NCBI GenBank assembly: GCA_013538805.1
Contig: JABXGR010000004.1
Coordinates: forward strand, 59,924 to 123,923
Length of the DNA stretch: 64,000 nt
Source: Candidatus Nitrosocaldus schleperae
Lineage (GTDB): Archaea > Thermoproteota > Nitrososphaeria > Nitrososphaerales > Nitrosocaldaceae
Direction: 5' to 3'
Within the stretch, counting starts at the first letter, position 1; each line of letters begins with the position of its first letter. The notes under the pieces are model-generated. The model was not told where the DNA came from and made no database searches. It saw only the letters and a list, made by a program, of their open reading frames with translations. The translations under genes and the position numbers were made by a program. Positions 53,306-61,679 of the stretch are shown in pieces.

Positions 53306-54125
53306 TAGGAGAGAGAACCCAATAGATACAAGGCTTAGGGAGATTATGGCAAGGGGAGAGCATGCCTTGATAGGGTACATGGTTGCAGGGTATCCAGATG
53401 AGCGTACATGCTTGGATGTTGCCATTGCAATGATAGATGGGGGTGTTGATATACTTGAGATAGGCATACCATTCTCAGATCCAATAGCAGATGGGCCTAC
53501 AATACAGAGGGCATCGTACATAGCATTAAGCAATGGTATAACCCCACTCAAGGCATTTAATATTGCAAAGAGTATCAAGGATGCATCTGATACACCCCTA
53601 GTTGCCATGACATACTACAACATAGTCTATAGGCTAGGGGTTGAGAGGTTCATAGCCATGGCAAAGGAGCATGGCATAGATGGGCTTATAGTACCAGATC
53701 TAACCTATGAGGAGGCAGATGATGCGATAAGGGTTGCTCACATGCATGACATGGATCTTATCTTCCTCGTTGCACCAAACACAAGTGATGAGAGGCTGAA
53801 TATGATAGCAGGTGTGAGCAAGGGCTTTCTCTACCTTGTATCTGTATATGGTACAACTGGTGAAAGGGATAGATTCTATGATTACACAACCAATGCAATA
53901 AGGAGGGTAAAGGGGATGATAATGGGCAGAGTACCTTTAGCAGTAGGCTTTGGGATAAGCAGAAAGGAACATGCTAGGGTTATGATAGATGCTGGTGCAG
54001 ATGCTATAGTGGTTGGGAGTGCTTTCATAAACCTGATGGAGAAGAGCAAGGATGGTAAGGATAGTATGCTTATAGATATTAGACAACTTGCATGTGAACT
54101 GAAGCAGGCAACGAGATCTGTATGA
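53298..54125 (+). CDS. trpA: Tryptophan synthase alpha chain
   Basis: 275-residue TIM-barrel subunit that splits indole-3-glycerol phosphate. [36 protein letters not shown] (in part, with the catalytic Glu/Asp), [26 protein letters not shown] and [13 protein letters not shown] are present. It is the last gene of the operon; trpF is not found. Confidence 0.96.
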   Translation: MGSRRENPIDTRLREIMARGEHALIGYMVAGYPDERTCLDVAIAMIDGGVDILEIGIPFSDPIADGPTIQRASYIALSNGITPLKAFNIAKSIKDASDTPLVAMTYYNIVYRLGVERFIAMAKEHGIDGLIVPDLTYEEADDAIRVAHMHDMDLIFLVAPNTSDERLNMIAGVSKGFLYLVSVYGTTGERDRFYDYTTNAIRRVKGMIMGRVPLAVGFGISRKEHARVMIDAGADAIVVGSAFINLMEKSKDGKDSMLIDIRQLACELKQATRSV

Positions 54126-54451
54126 TTAACTGAATGTCAATACATACATGCTTGTATGCTTATACATACATAAATACATACATTAATGATGATGCTTACT
54201 TACTTGCTTAATCCCTTCCCTTCCTCTTGCGTATTATATAGCATCTCCACCTATCGATCGTCATACTAGTAGGTATAGCATCTTCCAGATTCAGCATTTA
54301 TGTTTATTAACACCACTACAGCGAGTAGTATCGTTGGTAGTAACAATGATACAACTTATCTGCTCTACTGCTTATAAGTAGATAACTACTCTTCTATTTT
54401 GCAAACATACTTAACAAAAACGGTTAAAAATGGTTCTGGGATTGCAACCCT
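54126..54451. other. Intergenic region between trpA and pyrG
   Basis: 326 bp without a supported gene. The first part contains repeated CATACAT/GTATG words (about 54141-54185). A GTTAAAAA TATA-like box at 54423-54430 is centred about 25 bp from the pyrG ATG. No RNA gene recognised. Confidence 0.5.
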
Positions 54452-56188
54452 ATGCTTGATACAGGATATGCCAAAGATGCTGCAGGCATGGATAATGCTA
54501 GTGCTATAAACACTAGCAAGAAGAGCAAGTACATATTTGTAACAGGAGGTGTGATGTCTGGCCTAGGCAAGGGTGTAGTTACAGCATCAATAGCAAAACT
54601 CCTCCAGCTCTGTAACCTTAAGGTATCATGCATGAAGATAGACCCTTACCTAAATGTTGATGCTGGCACCATGAACCCAATGATACATGGAGAAGTATTT
54701 GTAACAGATGATGGGGGAGAGTGCGACATGGATATTGGGGCATATGAACGCTTCCTAGACATGAACCTAAGCAGGGAGCATAACATAACAACAGGCAAGG
54801 TATACTCCTCAGTGATAGAGAGGGAGAGGAAGGGTAAGTACCTTGGACAGTGTGTACAGATAATACCACATGTTACAGATGAGATAAAGTCTAGGATAAG
54901 GGGCTTAGCAGCAAAGCATGATCTTGATGTGCTTGTGGTTGAGTGTGGAGGCACAGTAGGAGATATAGAGAGTTTGCCATTCCTCGAGGCCATGAGGCAG
55001 ATGAGGCTTGAGGATGGTGCAGAGAACGTGCTCTTTGTACATGTAACTCTTGCACCAGTGCTTGATGTTGTTGGAGAGGTTAAGACCAAGCCAACACAGC
55101 ATAGCGTGCAGGAGTTGAGGAGGATAGGTATACAGCCAGATATAATAGCAGTTAGGAGCAAGGTTATGTTAGATTCAAGTATAAAGAGCAAGATAGCCTT
55201 ATTTGCAAATGTTAGCATGCATGATGTTGTATCCTGCCATGATGTTGATTCCATCTATGAGGTGCCTGAAGTACTCCATCAGCAGGGCATAGTTGAGAGG
55301 ATCAAGGGTAGGTTGAGGCTTAACATAGATGCGCATGGGTTCAGTTGGGGCTCATGGAGGCATGTTATTGACTCGTACAGGAATCTTAATGATGAGATAA
55401 GGATAGCCATGGTAGGCAAGTATGTAAAGTTGGCTGATAGTTACGTTAGCGTTAACCAAGCGTTAAGCCATGCTGGTGCTATGCTAGGCTACAAGGTAAA
55501 GATAGACCATATAGATGCTGAGATCTTCGAGCAGGATGGTAAGAGTATTAGCATACTTGATGATTACTCTGGCATACTTGTACCTGGAGGGTTTGGGAAG
55601 AGAGGGAGCGAGGGGATAATAAAGGCTGCAGATTATGCAAGGCTTAAGGATATACCTTACCTTGGTATATGCTTTGGCTTCCAGCTTGCAATAGTTGCAT
55701 TTGCAAGGAGCGTATGTATGCTAGAGGGTGCAAACTCTACAGAGTTGGATGAACATACAAGGCATCCAGTGGTCCATCTCCTTCCAGAGCAGAGGGATGT
55801 TGTTAACCTTGGAGGCACTATGAGGCTGGGCTTGCATGAGATAGAGGTTAAGGATGGTACTCTAGCATATAGGATATACAAGAGCAATAAGATATGGAAG
55901 AGGCATAGGCATAGGTACGAACTCAACCTTGAGTATAAGGATATGCTTGAGAAGCATGGTATGATCTTCTCTGGCTGGAGTGATGATGCAAGGAGGATGG
56001 AGATATTAGAGTTGCCAGATAAGAGGTTCTACTTTGCTGTTCAGTACCATGCAGAGTTCACAAGTAGACCAGGAAGAGCAGAGGAGGCATTCCTAGCATT
56101 TGTTGATGCTGCTGTAAAGTATAAGGGAGGAGATAGGCATGATAGTGTACCCAAGCCTAAACAAAGAGTAAGAAAGAAAGGGCAATAA
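54452..56188 (+). CDS. pyrG: CTP synthase
   Basis: 578 residues: an N-terminal amidoligase domain (YIFVTGGVMSGLGKGVVTASIAKLL; KIDPYLNVDAGTMNP; HGEVFVTDDGGECDMDIGAYERF, in parts) and a C-terminal glutamine amidotransferase domain (GILVPGGFGKRG; LGICFGFQLA; the His in AVQYHAEFTSRP). It makes CTP from UTP, ATP and glutamine. The N-terminus has about 25 extra residues, several Ser/Asn/Lys. In the nucleophile motif the usual GICLGMQ reads GICFGFQ, which keeps the Cys. Confidence 0.95.
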   Translation: MLDTGYAKDAAGMDNASAINTSKKSKYIFVTGGVMSGLGKGVVTASIAKLLQLCNLKVSCMKIDPYLNVDAGTMNPMIHGEVFVTDDGGECDMDIGAYERFLDMNLSREHNITTGKVYSSVIERERKGKYLGQCVQIIPHVTDEIKSRIRGLAAKHDLDVLVVECGGTVGDIESLPFLEAMRQMRLEDGAENVLFVHVTLAPVLDVVGEVKTKPTQHSVQELRRIGIQPDIIAVRSKVMLDSSIKSKIALFANVSMHDVVSCHDVDSIYEVPEVLHQQGIVERIKGRLRLNIDAHGFSWGSWRHVIDSYRNLNDEIRIAMVGKYVKLADSYVSVNQALSHAGAMLGYKVKIDHIDAEIFEQDGKSISILDDYSGILVPGGFGKRGSEGIIKAADYARLKDIPYLGICFGFQLAIVAFARSVCMLEGANSTELDEHTRHPVVHLLPEQRDVVNLGGTMRLGLHEIEVKDGTLAYRIYKSNKIWKRHRHRYELNLEYKDMLEKHGMIFSGWSDDARRMEILELPDKRFYFAVQYHAEFTSRPGRAEEAFLAFVDAAVKYKGGDRHDSVPKPKQRVRKKGQ

Positions 56189-56338
56189 GATTTGGATTCA
56201 ATTAGATGAGATGAGGAAGATAGGAAGAAGGAGGGAGGAGGAGGGAGGAGTAGGGATAGGATGATTGAATGAGCAGTACTTTAGATTGATTGGATGCAGG
56301 CTTCTATAGGAATATAGGAAGAGATGTGATGCTGTTGT

Positions 56339-57358
56339 TTATATCCTCAACTCATATATCTTCTGCCTTGCATCTCTAAGCGATGCTCTCCTCCTAACAT
56401 AGCCCTTCTGGATGAGATGGTTCAATGCTAATCTTAGTGTCCTTGCTGGGAGCATGGTCCTTGCTATAAGGTCCCTCTGGCTCATGGGTCCTTCATACTC
56501 TAGTGTCTTGAGAACAAGTTTTGCACTTGGTGGCATACCAAGCATATCCTCAGCCAACTTAACCTTCTTTGCTAATAGTGATGCTGTAGTGTAACCTTCA
56601 AGCCTAACAAACCTTGCAGGGTAAGGATACTTGTAGCAGTTCAGCACCCTTCTTATTGTAACCCTCCTACCCCCATCAAGTATAACCTCACACCTATACC
56701 TGCTTATTATATCACTAACCTCTATCTCAGCATCATCATTAACTATTAAAGGTCTCCTAGTCACATCCATAGAGTTAACTGGCACTATCAAGAATACCCT
56801 AGCACTCCTAAGCACCATAGGTCCTCCTGCTGACATGCTGTATGCTGTTGAACCTATCGGTGTTGAGATTATCACACCATCGCTCTTATCATGCCATATA
56901 TCATCTCCATTTATCCTTAGCCTATACTCCATAAGGGTAGCGCTCTTTGATGGGAAGAGTACAACATCATTGAGCACTGGTTCCATCTCAACCCCATCTA
57001 CCCTAACTGCCAACCTTGTAACCTCCTCAACCCTATATCTGTTTGATGAGATCATGCCCATAACCTTTGCAATATCCCTTACATCAACCTGCGCAAGGAA
57101 GCCAGTAGAGTCCTCCTCATATATGCCCAATACTGGAGGGGAGTCAACTGCAAGTTTGTGGAAGTACTGGAGTATTCCTTTATCCCCTCCCATAACAAGC
57201 ACTATATCAGAGTCTATAGAGCCTCTTAACTGCTTTATATCGTTAATTATATCAACCTTAACATGTATGTTGCTCAAGGTATCAAGTATATTCTGTAGCA
57301 TACCATCATCATCACCTTCATCCTTCTGATGCTCAAATGCTACAAGTGATACATGCAT
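56339..57358 (-). CDS. NAD kinase fused to a C-terminal winged-helix domain
   Basis: 339 residues from the ATG at 57358, chosen because GATTTAAAC is centred 27 bp upstream. The kinase part has VLVMGGDKGIL (residues 54-63; usual GGDGTxL), LNDVVLF and ISTPIGSTAYSMSAGGP. Residues about 275-339 form an extra MarR-like winged helix (SAKLVLKTLEYEGPMSQRDLIARTMLPARTLRLALNHLIQKGYVRR, in part). It makes NADP from NAD; the added domain may bind DNA or act as a regulatory module, which is inference. Confidence 0.85.
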   Translation of the reverse strand: MHVSLVAFEHQKDEGDDDGMLQNILDTLSNIHVKVDIINDIKQLRGSIDSDIVLVMGGDKGILQYFHKLAVDSPPVLGIYEEDSTGFLAQVDVRDIAKVMGMISSNRYRVEEVTRLAVRVDGVEMEPVLNDVVLFPSKSATLMEYRLRINGDDIWHDKSDGVIISTPIGSTAYSMSAGGPMVLRSARVFLIVPVNSMDVTRRPLIVNDDAEIEVSDIISRYRCEVILDGGRRVTIRRVLNCYKYPYPARFVRLEGYTTASLLAKKVKLAEDMLGMPPSAKLVLKTLEYEGPMSQRDLIARTMLPARTLRLALNHLIQKGYVRRRASLRDARQKIYELRI

Positions 57359-57460
57359 ATCATTAAAGATGCTATAGAAGGATTTAAACCAAACAAGTAA
57401 GCAAATTGAGTGAGTTAATGACATAACACTTAAAGCATGATATGATGCATATCAAGCCCT

Positions 57461-57748
57461 ATGACAAAGAAGAGGAGCAATAGAGGCAGATCGAAGGGAG
57501 GGAAGGGGCACTCAAGCCTTGTACAATGCACAAACTGTGGGAGATGGGTGCCTAGGGATAAGGTGAAGAAGGTAACATCAAGGTTGAGTCTAGTTGATCC
57601 ATCACTCGCAAAGGAGTTGAGGGCTAGTGGGGCATATATAGCAAGCCCTACAGTGATAAAGTACTATTGTGTCTCATGTGCTGTATACTATGGTGTTGTT
57701 AAGGTTAGGGCTGAGGATGAGAGGAAGAGCCCTGAGCCATTGCGTTAA
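57461..57748 (+). CDS. rps26e: 30S ribosomal protein S26e (eS26)
   Basis: 95 residues of eS26, present in eukaryotes and some archaea (Crenarchaeota, Thaumarchaeota and relatives). KKRSNRGRSKGGKGH, VQCTNCGRWVPRDK and YYCVSCAVYYGVVKVR supply the basic N-terminus and the CxxC pairs of the zinc site. ACACTTAAAGC lies about 30 bp upstream as TATA box. The 3' end overlaps the convergent phosphatidyltransferase gene by 44 bp. Confidence 0.92.
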   Translation: MTKKRSNRGRSKGGKGHSSLVQCTNCGRWVPRDKVKKVTSRLSLVDPSLAKELRASGAYIASPTVIKYYCVSCAVYYGVVKVRAEDERKSPEPLR

Positions 57749-58331
57749 GCACTGCTAACACTCTATGGATGAATGTTATGGCTGCAAGTACTAATATTAT
57801 GAGGAGCCCATACTGCATAAGTTCCATGGATATGGTTATGCTTGCTATACTGAATATTGATAACAGTATAAGTCTCTCAGCCCTCTCCCCTACTCCTATG
57901 CCCTTCAACTCAACCCCTACCCCTTCTGCCCTTGCCCTTGCATAACTTACCAGTAGTGAGAATGCTAAAGCAAGTATAACAAGTGCTGGGTTTACCTTGC
58001 TGCTTAGCACTATACCTGTGTATATTGCAACCTCTGCTACCCTATCAAGTGTTGAGTCTAGGAATGCACCTGCTCTAGAGACCTTGCCTGTAACCCTAGC
58101 AACGCTACCATCAACTATATCGAAGAAGCCAGATACCAATAGCACTATCCCAGCGTATAGGTAAGCATGCTCAAGCATGGATTGTAGTGCATAAAGTAAT
58201 CCTGCAAATACTGCTAATGCAAACCCTATGAGTGTTAATGCATTGGGTGAGAGCCCAGTTGCTGCAAACCCTACTCCTATTCTATTCATCATAGGCTCTA
58301 TATCCTTCCTTATCCTGTTCAGCAACATCAT
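57705..58331 (-). CDS. CDP-alcohol phosphatidyltransferase (archaetidylinositolphosphate synthase-like)
   Basis: 208 residues from the ATG at 58331 (MMLLNRIRKDIEP). The family signature DxxDGxxAR...GxxLDSxxDR appears as FFDIVDGSVARVTGKVSRAGAFLDSTLDR (in part), preceded by NALTLIGF and followed by several membrane helices. It forms phosphodiester lipid headgroups; the archaeal context suggests archaetidylinositol phosphate synthase. The ORF could extend to a GTG/ATG at 58370, but a TATA box lies there. Confidence 0.87.
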   Translation of the reverse strand: MMLLNRIRKDIEPMMNRIGVGFAATGLSPNALTLIGFALAVFAGLLYALQSMLEHAYLYAGIVLLVSGFFDIVDGSVARVTGKVSRAGAFLDSTLDRVAEVAIYTGIVLSSKVNPALVILALAFSLLVSYARARAEGVGVELKGIGVGERAERLILLSIFSIASITISMELMQYGLLIILVLAAITFIHRVLAVLNAMAQGSSSHPQP

Positions 58332-58344
58332 TGCTATACATAGA

Positions 58345-58357
58345 GTATATTTATAGG
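58345..58357. promoter_or_regulatory. Shared TATA region between divergent genes
   Basis: GTATATTTATAGG lies 20-25 bp from the minus-strand ATGs at 58331/58328 and about 28 bp from the plus-strand ATG at 58379; it is the only TATA candidate in the 47-bp gap. Confidence 0.5.
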
Positions 58358-58378
58358 CTAGTGCTACCATCTAGTCGT

Positions 58379-58585
58379 ATGGGCAAGGTTGGCAAGGGTG
58401 TAAGATGCAGTGTTGTAGAGTGTAGCAACAATGCTGTAAGATCGCTTGATGCTGGCAAGGTTAGGGGCTCAGGGCTTGATGTTAGCGAAGGGAAGAGGGT
58501 TTACCTATGCGAGGAGCACTACAAGCAGTGGAAGAAGGTATTCAAGCAGAGCAAGAGTGATGATATAAGCATAAGGTACAAGTAA
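58379..58585 (+). CDS. Small zinc-finger-like protein, 68 aa
   Basis: 68 residues with a possible C-C-C-H metal site: C10 and C15 in VRCSVVECSNNAVRSLDAG and C44, H47 in YLCEEHYKQWKKVF. The C-terminus is basic. The family is not recognised; the compact, conserved-looking motif arrangement suggests a real gene. Leaderless start about 28 bp after the shared TATA region. Confidence 0.7.
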   Translation: MGKVGKGVRCSVVECSNNAVRSLDAGKVRGSGLDVSEGKRVYLCEEHYKQWKKVFKQSKSDDISIRYK

Positions 58586-58782
58586 GGATGTGTATAAATG
58601 GTATGTAAGTTGATGTGATCAATTATGGTAGGATATCTGAAGGTCTAATGAAGTTGTATGTATTCATCCTGTTACAATCTGATAATCATTAATAAAATAT
58701 AAATAAACGTGGTTTAAGCATATGTTATTACCACAATAATATTATAAATTATAGAATAAGATATATTTGTATGATAGTTTCC

Positions 58783-58795
58783 AAAAAAAAAAAAA
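58783..58795 (+). repeat. 13-base poly-A run upstream of the winged-helix gene
   Basis: Thirteen consecutive A residues end 9 bp before the ATG at 58805, in the expected 5' leader; such a homopolymer is slippage-prone and is the longest seen in the window. Confidence 0.75.
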
Positions 58796-58804
58796 CGGGA
58801 TGAG

Positions 58805-59065
58805 ATGATGTTGATAAACGATATACTCACAGTACTCCTAGATGAGGGGGAAGCAAGCAAGATAATCCTACTCCATAAGGCAAATCTTGACTCTAGGCTC
58901 CTCAACAAGTACCTTAATATACTCAACGATGCAGGGCTGATAGAGTTGGAGAGTAGAAAGGGGAAGATGAGCATAAGGATAACTGATAAAGGTACAAGGT
59001 TCATAGTACTCTACAAGGAGTTGAGGCATATGATAAATAGCAAGGTGCAGAATACAAACAGGTAG
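58805..59065 (+). CDS. Winged-helix transcriptional regulator-like protein, 86 aa
   Basis: Short winged helix-turn-helix protein: ILTVLLDEGEASKIILLHKANLDSRLLNKYLNILNDAGLIEL (in part) followed by a wing (RKGKMSIRITDKGTRFI), the arrangement of archaeal COG3432-like regulators. No ligand domain. The upstream region has AAGATATATTTG (about 58758-58769) and a poly-A run. Confidence 0.8.
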   Translation: MMLINDILTVLLDEGEASKIILLHKANLDSRLLNKYLNILNDAGLIELESRKGKMSIRITDKGTRFIVLYKELRHMINSKVQNTNR

Positions 59066-59097
59066 CATAAACCTATTTTTGTTTGAATGATATGGAA

Positions 59098-60069
59098 TCA
59101 GTATATGAGGGAACTACTAAGCCCAAGTAGTCTATGTCCTATGAATGCACACTCTTTAAGCCCTAATCTCTTTGCATTATTCAATACAATCAATTGCAAT
59201 AGGAATGTGTAGTAAAGTATCTTACTCAAATCTTCATTACCATTGCCAATGCTGCTATTGCTTGTTCTATCCTCACATTTACTATACTCAAGTTGTATAG
59301 AGTTTATGCCATTGCTCCTCAACCCATCTACAAGCATTTTAGCCTTATCTTCAGATGATAGTATCAATACTTTATCCCCTTCCTTGAGCGAGAATACCTC
59401 CATATGACAGAACTGCTCTAACCTACAGTATGATGCTCTTGCTCCTAGCACCTCATATACCTTCGCTGAGCCATACATTGCTAGGGGGTATGTTAATACA
59501 TCCCCAACTATGTAGTTATGTTCAGCAAGCATGATATCCCTTGCATCATCACTAGCCTTTAAGAATAAGCCTTTAACATCTATACTTACATCATCCATCT
59601 TCACTGCAAGTGATGCAGATGCTACAAGGCTTGCAGTGAACCCTATGCTACCTGCAGTAAGCAACCCTGTACGCTTGAATCTAAGGAGGATGGTAGAGTC
59701 TGCACCTCTAGCCAACTTACTCTCAGCATTTGCTGTAATTGCAACAACCTTAATGCCATGTCTATGTGCCCTATCCATGGCATCAAGTGCAGCTCTTGTA
59801 GAGCCAGAGACAGATACTATGTAGAGCATCCTCCTGTAATGGTATTTGTCTAACATGCTTGATAGTTCAAAAGGGTCTATGCATAGAATCCTGAATCCTG
59901 ATAGCCTCTCAGCCAGCATTGCAGCAGCAAAAGAGTCTCCACTCCCAGTTATCAGTGCATGTAACTGCTCCTCATTGCTTAACCATCTACCCTTCATCCC
60001 CTGCATAAGCATAGGAATACTCTCTACCTGATACGATATCTCCTGCTCATATGCATCCAGTGTACTCAT
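59098..60069 (-). CDS. SIS-domain sugar-phosphate isomerase-like protein
   Basis: 323 residues with two SIS-like halves. ALITGSGDSFAAAMLAERLSG and YIVSVSGSTRAALDAMDRAHRHGIKVVAITANAESKLARGAD (in part) mark the first; the second has VGDVLTYPLAMYGSAKVYEVLGARASYCRLEQFCHMEVFSL, in which the Glu-x-x-x-His resembles the catalytic region of bifunctional phosphoglucose/phosphomannose isomerases. Specific substrate unproven. It ends with a Ser/Asn-rich insert (CEDRTSNSSIGNGNEDL) before the last helices. Confidence 0.8.
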   Translation of the reverse strand: MSTLDAYEQEISYQVESIPMLMQGMKGRWLSNEEQLHALITGSGDSFAAAMLAERLSGFRILCIDPFELSSMLDKYHYRRMLYIVSVSGSTRAALDAMDRAHRHGIKVVAITANAESKLARGADSTILLRFKRTGLLTAGSIGFTASLVASASLAVKMDDVSIDVKGLFLKASDDARDIMLAEHNYIVGDVLTYPLAMYGSAKVYEVLGARASYCRLEQFCHMEVFSLKEGDKVLILSSEDKAKMLVDGLRSNGINSIQLEYSKCEDRTSNSSIGNGNEDLSKILYYTFLLQLIVLNNAKRLGLKECAFIGHRLLGLSSSLIY

Positions 60070-60140
60070 AGAAGGTCAACATAACCAACATTATCTATCT
60101 TTTTCCTTCCTTACTTCCTTCCTTTCTACCTATAATCAAT

Positions 60141-61679
60141 TCATTGGCTTGATCTTAGATCTACTATCCTCTCCTTTAACATGCTCAGTACCAACTTTGG
60201 ATCTGCTCTACCATTGGTGTACTTCATAACCTTGCCTAGCAGGTAGTTGAGTATCTTCTCATTGCTTATAGCATCCATGACAGCCTTCCTCTCCTCATCC
60301 ATAACCCTATCCACTATTCCTTCTAACTCATCCTTCTTGCTAAGCATATCAACATTCATACCCTGTATTATTGCTGATGGTAGCATCCCTGTAGAGAGCA
60401 TCTTCTGCATTATCTGCTTTGCCACTGTCCTATTTATCTTGCCAGAGTCAACAAGGACTGCAAGTTCTGCTATATGCTTTGGAGTAATCCTTGCCAAGAT
60501 TCCAGTGTTAACATTGCTGTTATCATTACTATCACTCTTGCTACTACTACTGCTACTACTATTATTACTACCATTGCTCCCATCACCATATCTATCCAGA
60601 TAGCCCTTCAGATCAGTAACTATCCAGTTTGCTATCGATCTTGCATTGTCGTAGTACTTCAGACTTGCTTCAAATAGATCTGCAAGGTACTTCTCCCCAA
60701 CCAGTATCCTAGCAGTATCCCTTGTTAGAGCATATGCTCTAACAAACCTCTCAACCCTAGCATGGGGTAACTCTGGCATACTAGCCTTTATAACCTCCAG
60801 ATCCTCGCTACTCAAGATAACGCTTGGTATATCTGGCTCTGGGAAGTATCTATAATCCTCTTCCTCCTCCTTTGTCCTGGCCTGTACAGTTATCCTCCTA
60901 GCATCATCCCAGTGCCTAGTCTCGCTATTTACCTCTATCCCTCTAGCAGTAAGGCTCCTCTGCCTTGCTATCTCAAAGGTTATTGCCTTCTCAACATCCT
61001 TGAATGAGTTGATATTCTTTATCTCAACCCTTGCATGCCCTCTTATGGATACATTTGCATCGCATCTAACAGCACCATCGAGAGCAGGATTGCATATGTT
61101 TAGATGCTCAAGTATAGATGCTAGCCTGTTCAGGAAGAGCCTAACCTCGTTTGGTGCATTGAAGTCTGGCTCAGTAACTATCTCTACAAGTGCTACACCA
61201 GCCCTATTGTAATCAACAAGGGCATAGTTTGATGTATCTATGCTACCATCGTAAACAAGCCTCCCAGGGTCCTCTTCAAGTTGGAGCCTCCTTATCCTTA
61301 TAACCTTGCTTACACCATTACCTTTAGGATCATCCAACTCCATATAGCCATCAGCACCAACACTAGCCTGCTCATAAGCATTGTACTGGGTTATCTGGAA
61401 GTTCTTTGGCAGATCAGGGTAGAAGTAGTTCTTCCTGTAGAATGTTATCCTACTTGCTATCCTACAGTTTAGTGCAAGTGCAAGCATCACAGCATACTCT
61501 ACAGCCTTTCTGTTGAGTAATGGGAGTGTACCAGGCATACCAAGGCATATAGGGCATACATTAACGTTAGGCTCCTTACCTCTATAATCTGCTGGGCATG
61601 GGCAGAAGAGCTTGCTCCTCAACGCTGTCAACTGGCAGTGTATCTCAAGCCCTATCATTACCTTATCTGCTTGCATCAT
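60141..61679 (-). CDS. gatB: Asp-tRNA(Asn)/Glu-tRNA(Gln) amidotransferase subunit B
   Basis: 512 residues from the ATG at 61679, whose ATGA overlaps the gatA stop and follows GAGGTG. VMIGLEIHCQL, CPICLGMPGTLP, FYRKNYFYPDLPKNFQITQY (20 residues shown at most), DYNRAGVALVEIVTEPD and the C-terminal GatB/YqeY tail (NYLLGKVMKYTNGRADP) are present. A Ser/Asn-rich insert (nt 60527-60590) follows DLKGYLDRYG. It forms the GatCAB complex for Gln-tRNA or Asn-tRNA formation. Confidence 0.96.
   Translation of the reverse strand: MMQADKVMIGLEIHCQLTALRSKLFCPCPADYRGKEPNVNVCPICLGMPGTLPLLNRKAVEYAVMLALALNCRIASRITFYRKNYFYPDLPKNFQITQYNAYEQASVGADGYMELDDPKGNGVSKVIRIRRLQLEEDPGRLVYDGSIDTSNYALVDYNRAGVALVEIVTEPDFNAPNEVRLFLNRLASILEHLNICNPALDGAVRCDANVSIRGHARVEIKNINSFKDVEKAITFEIARQRSLTARGIEVNSETRHWDDARRITVQARTKEEEEDYRYFPEPDIPSVILSSEDLEVIKASMPELPHARVERFVRAYALTRDTARILVGEKYLADLFEASLKYYDNARSIANWIVTDLKGYLDRYGDGSNGSNNSSSSSSSKSDSNDNSNVNTGILARITPKHIAELAVLVDSGKINRTVAKQIMQKMLSTGMLPSAIIQGMNVDMLSKKDELEGIVDRVMDEERKAVMDAISNEKILNYLLGKVMKYTNGRADPKLVLSMLKERIVDLRSSQ

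Noticed and set aside
54646..55254. 202-codon minus-strand ORF opposite pyrG
   Set aside because: Antisense shadow; the CTP synthase motifs on the plus strand are decisive.
56205..56262. G-rich purine tract (GGAGGGAGGAGG-like) downstream of pyrG as a quadruplex or terminator
   Set aside because: G runs are only three long and interspersed with A; similar purine spacers occur elsewhere (trpD-trpC), so no specific structure is claimed.
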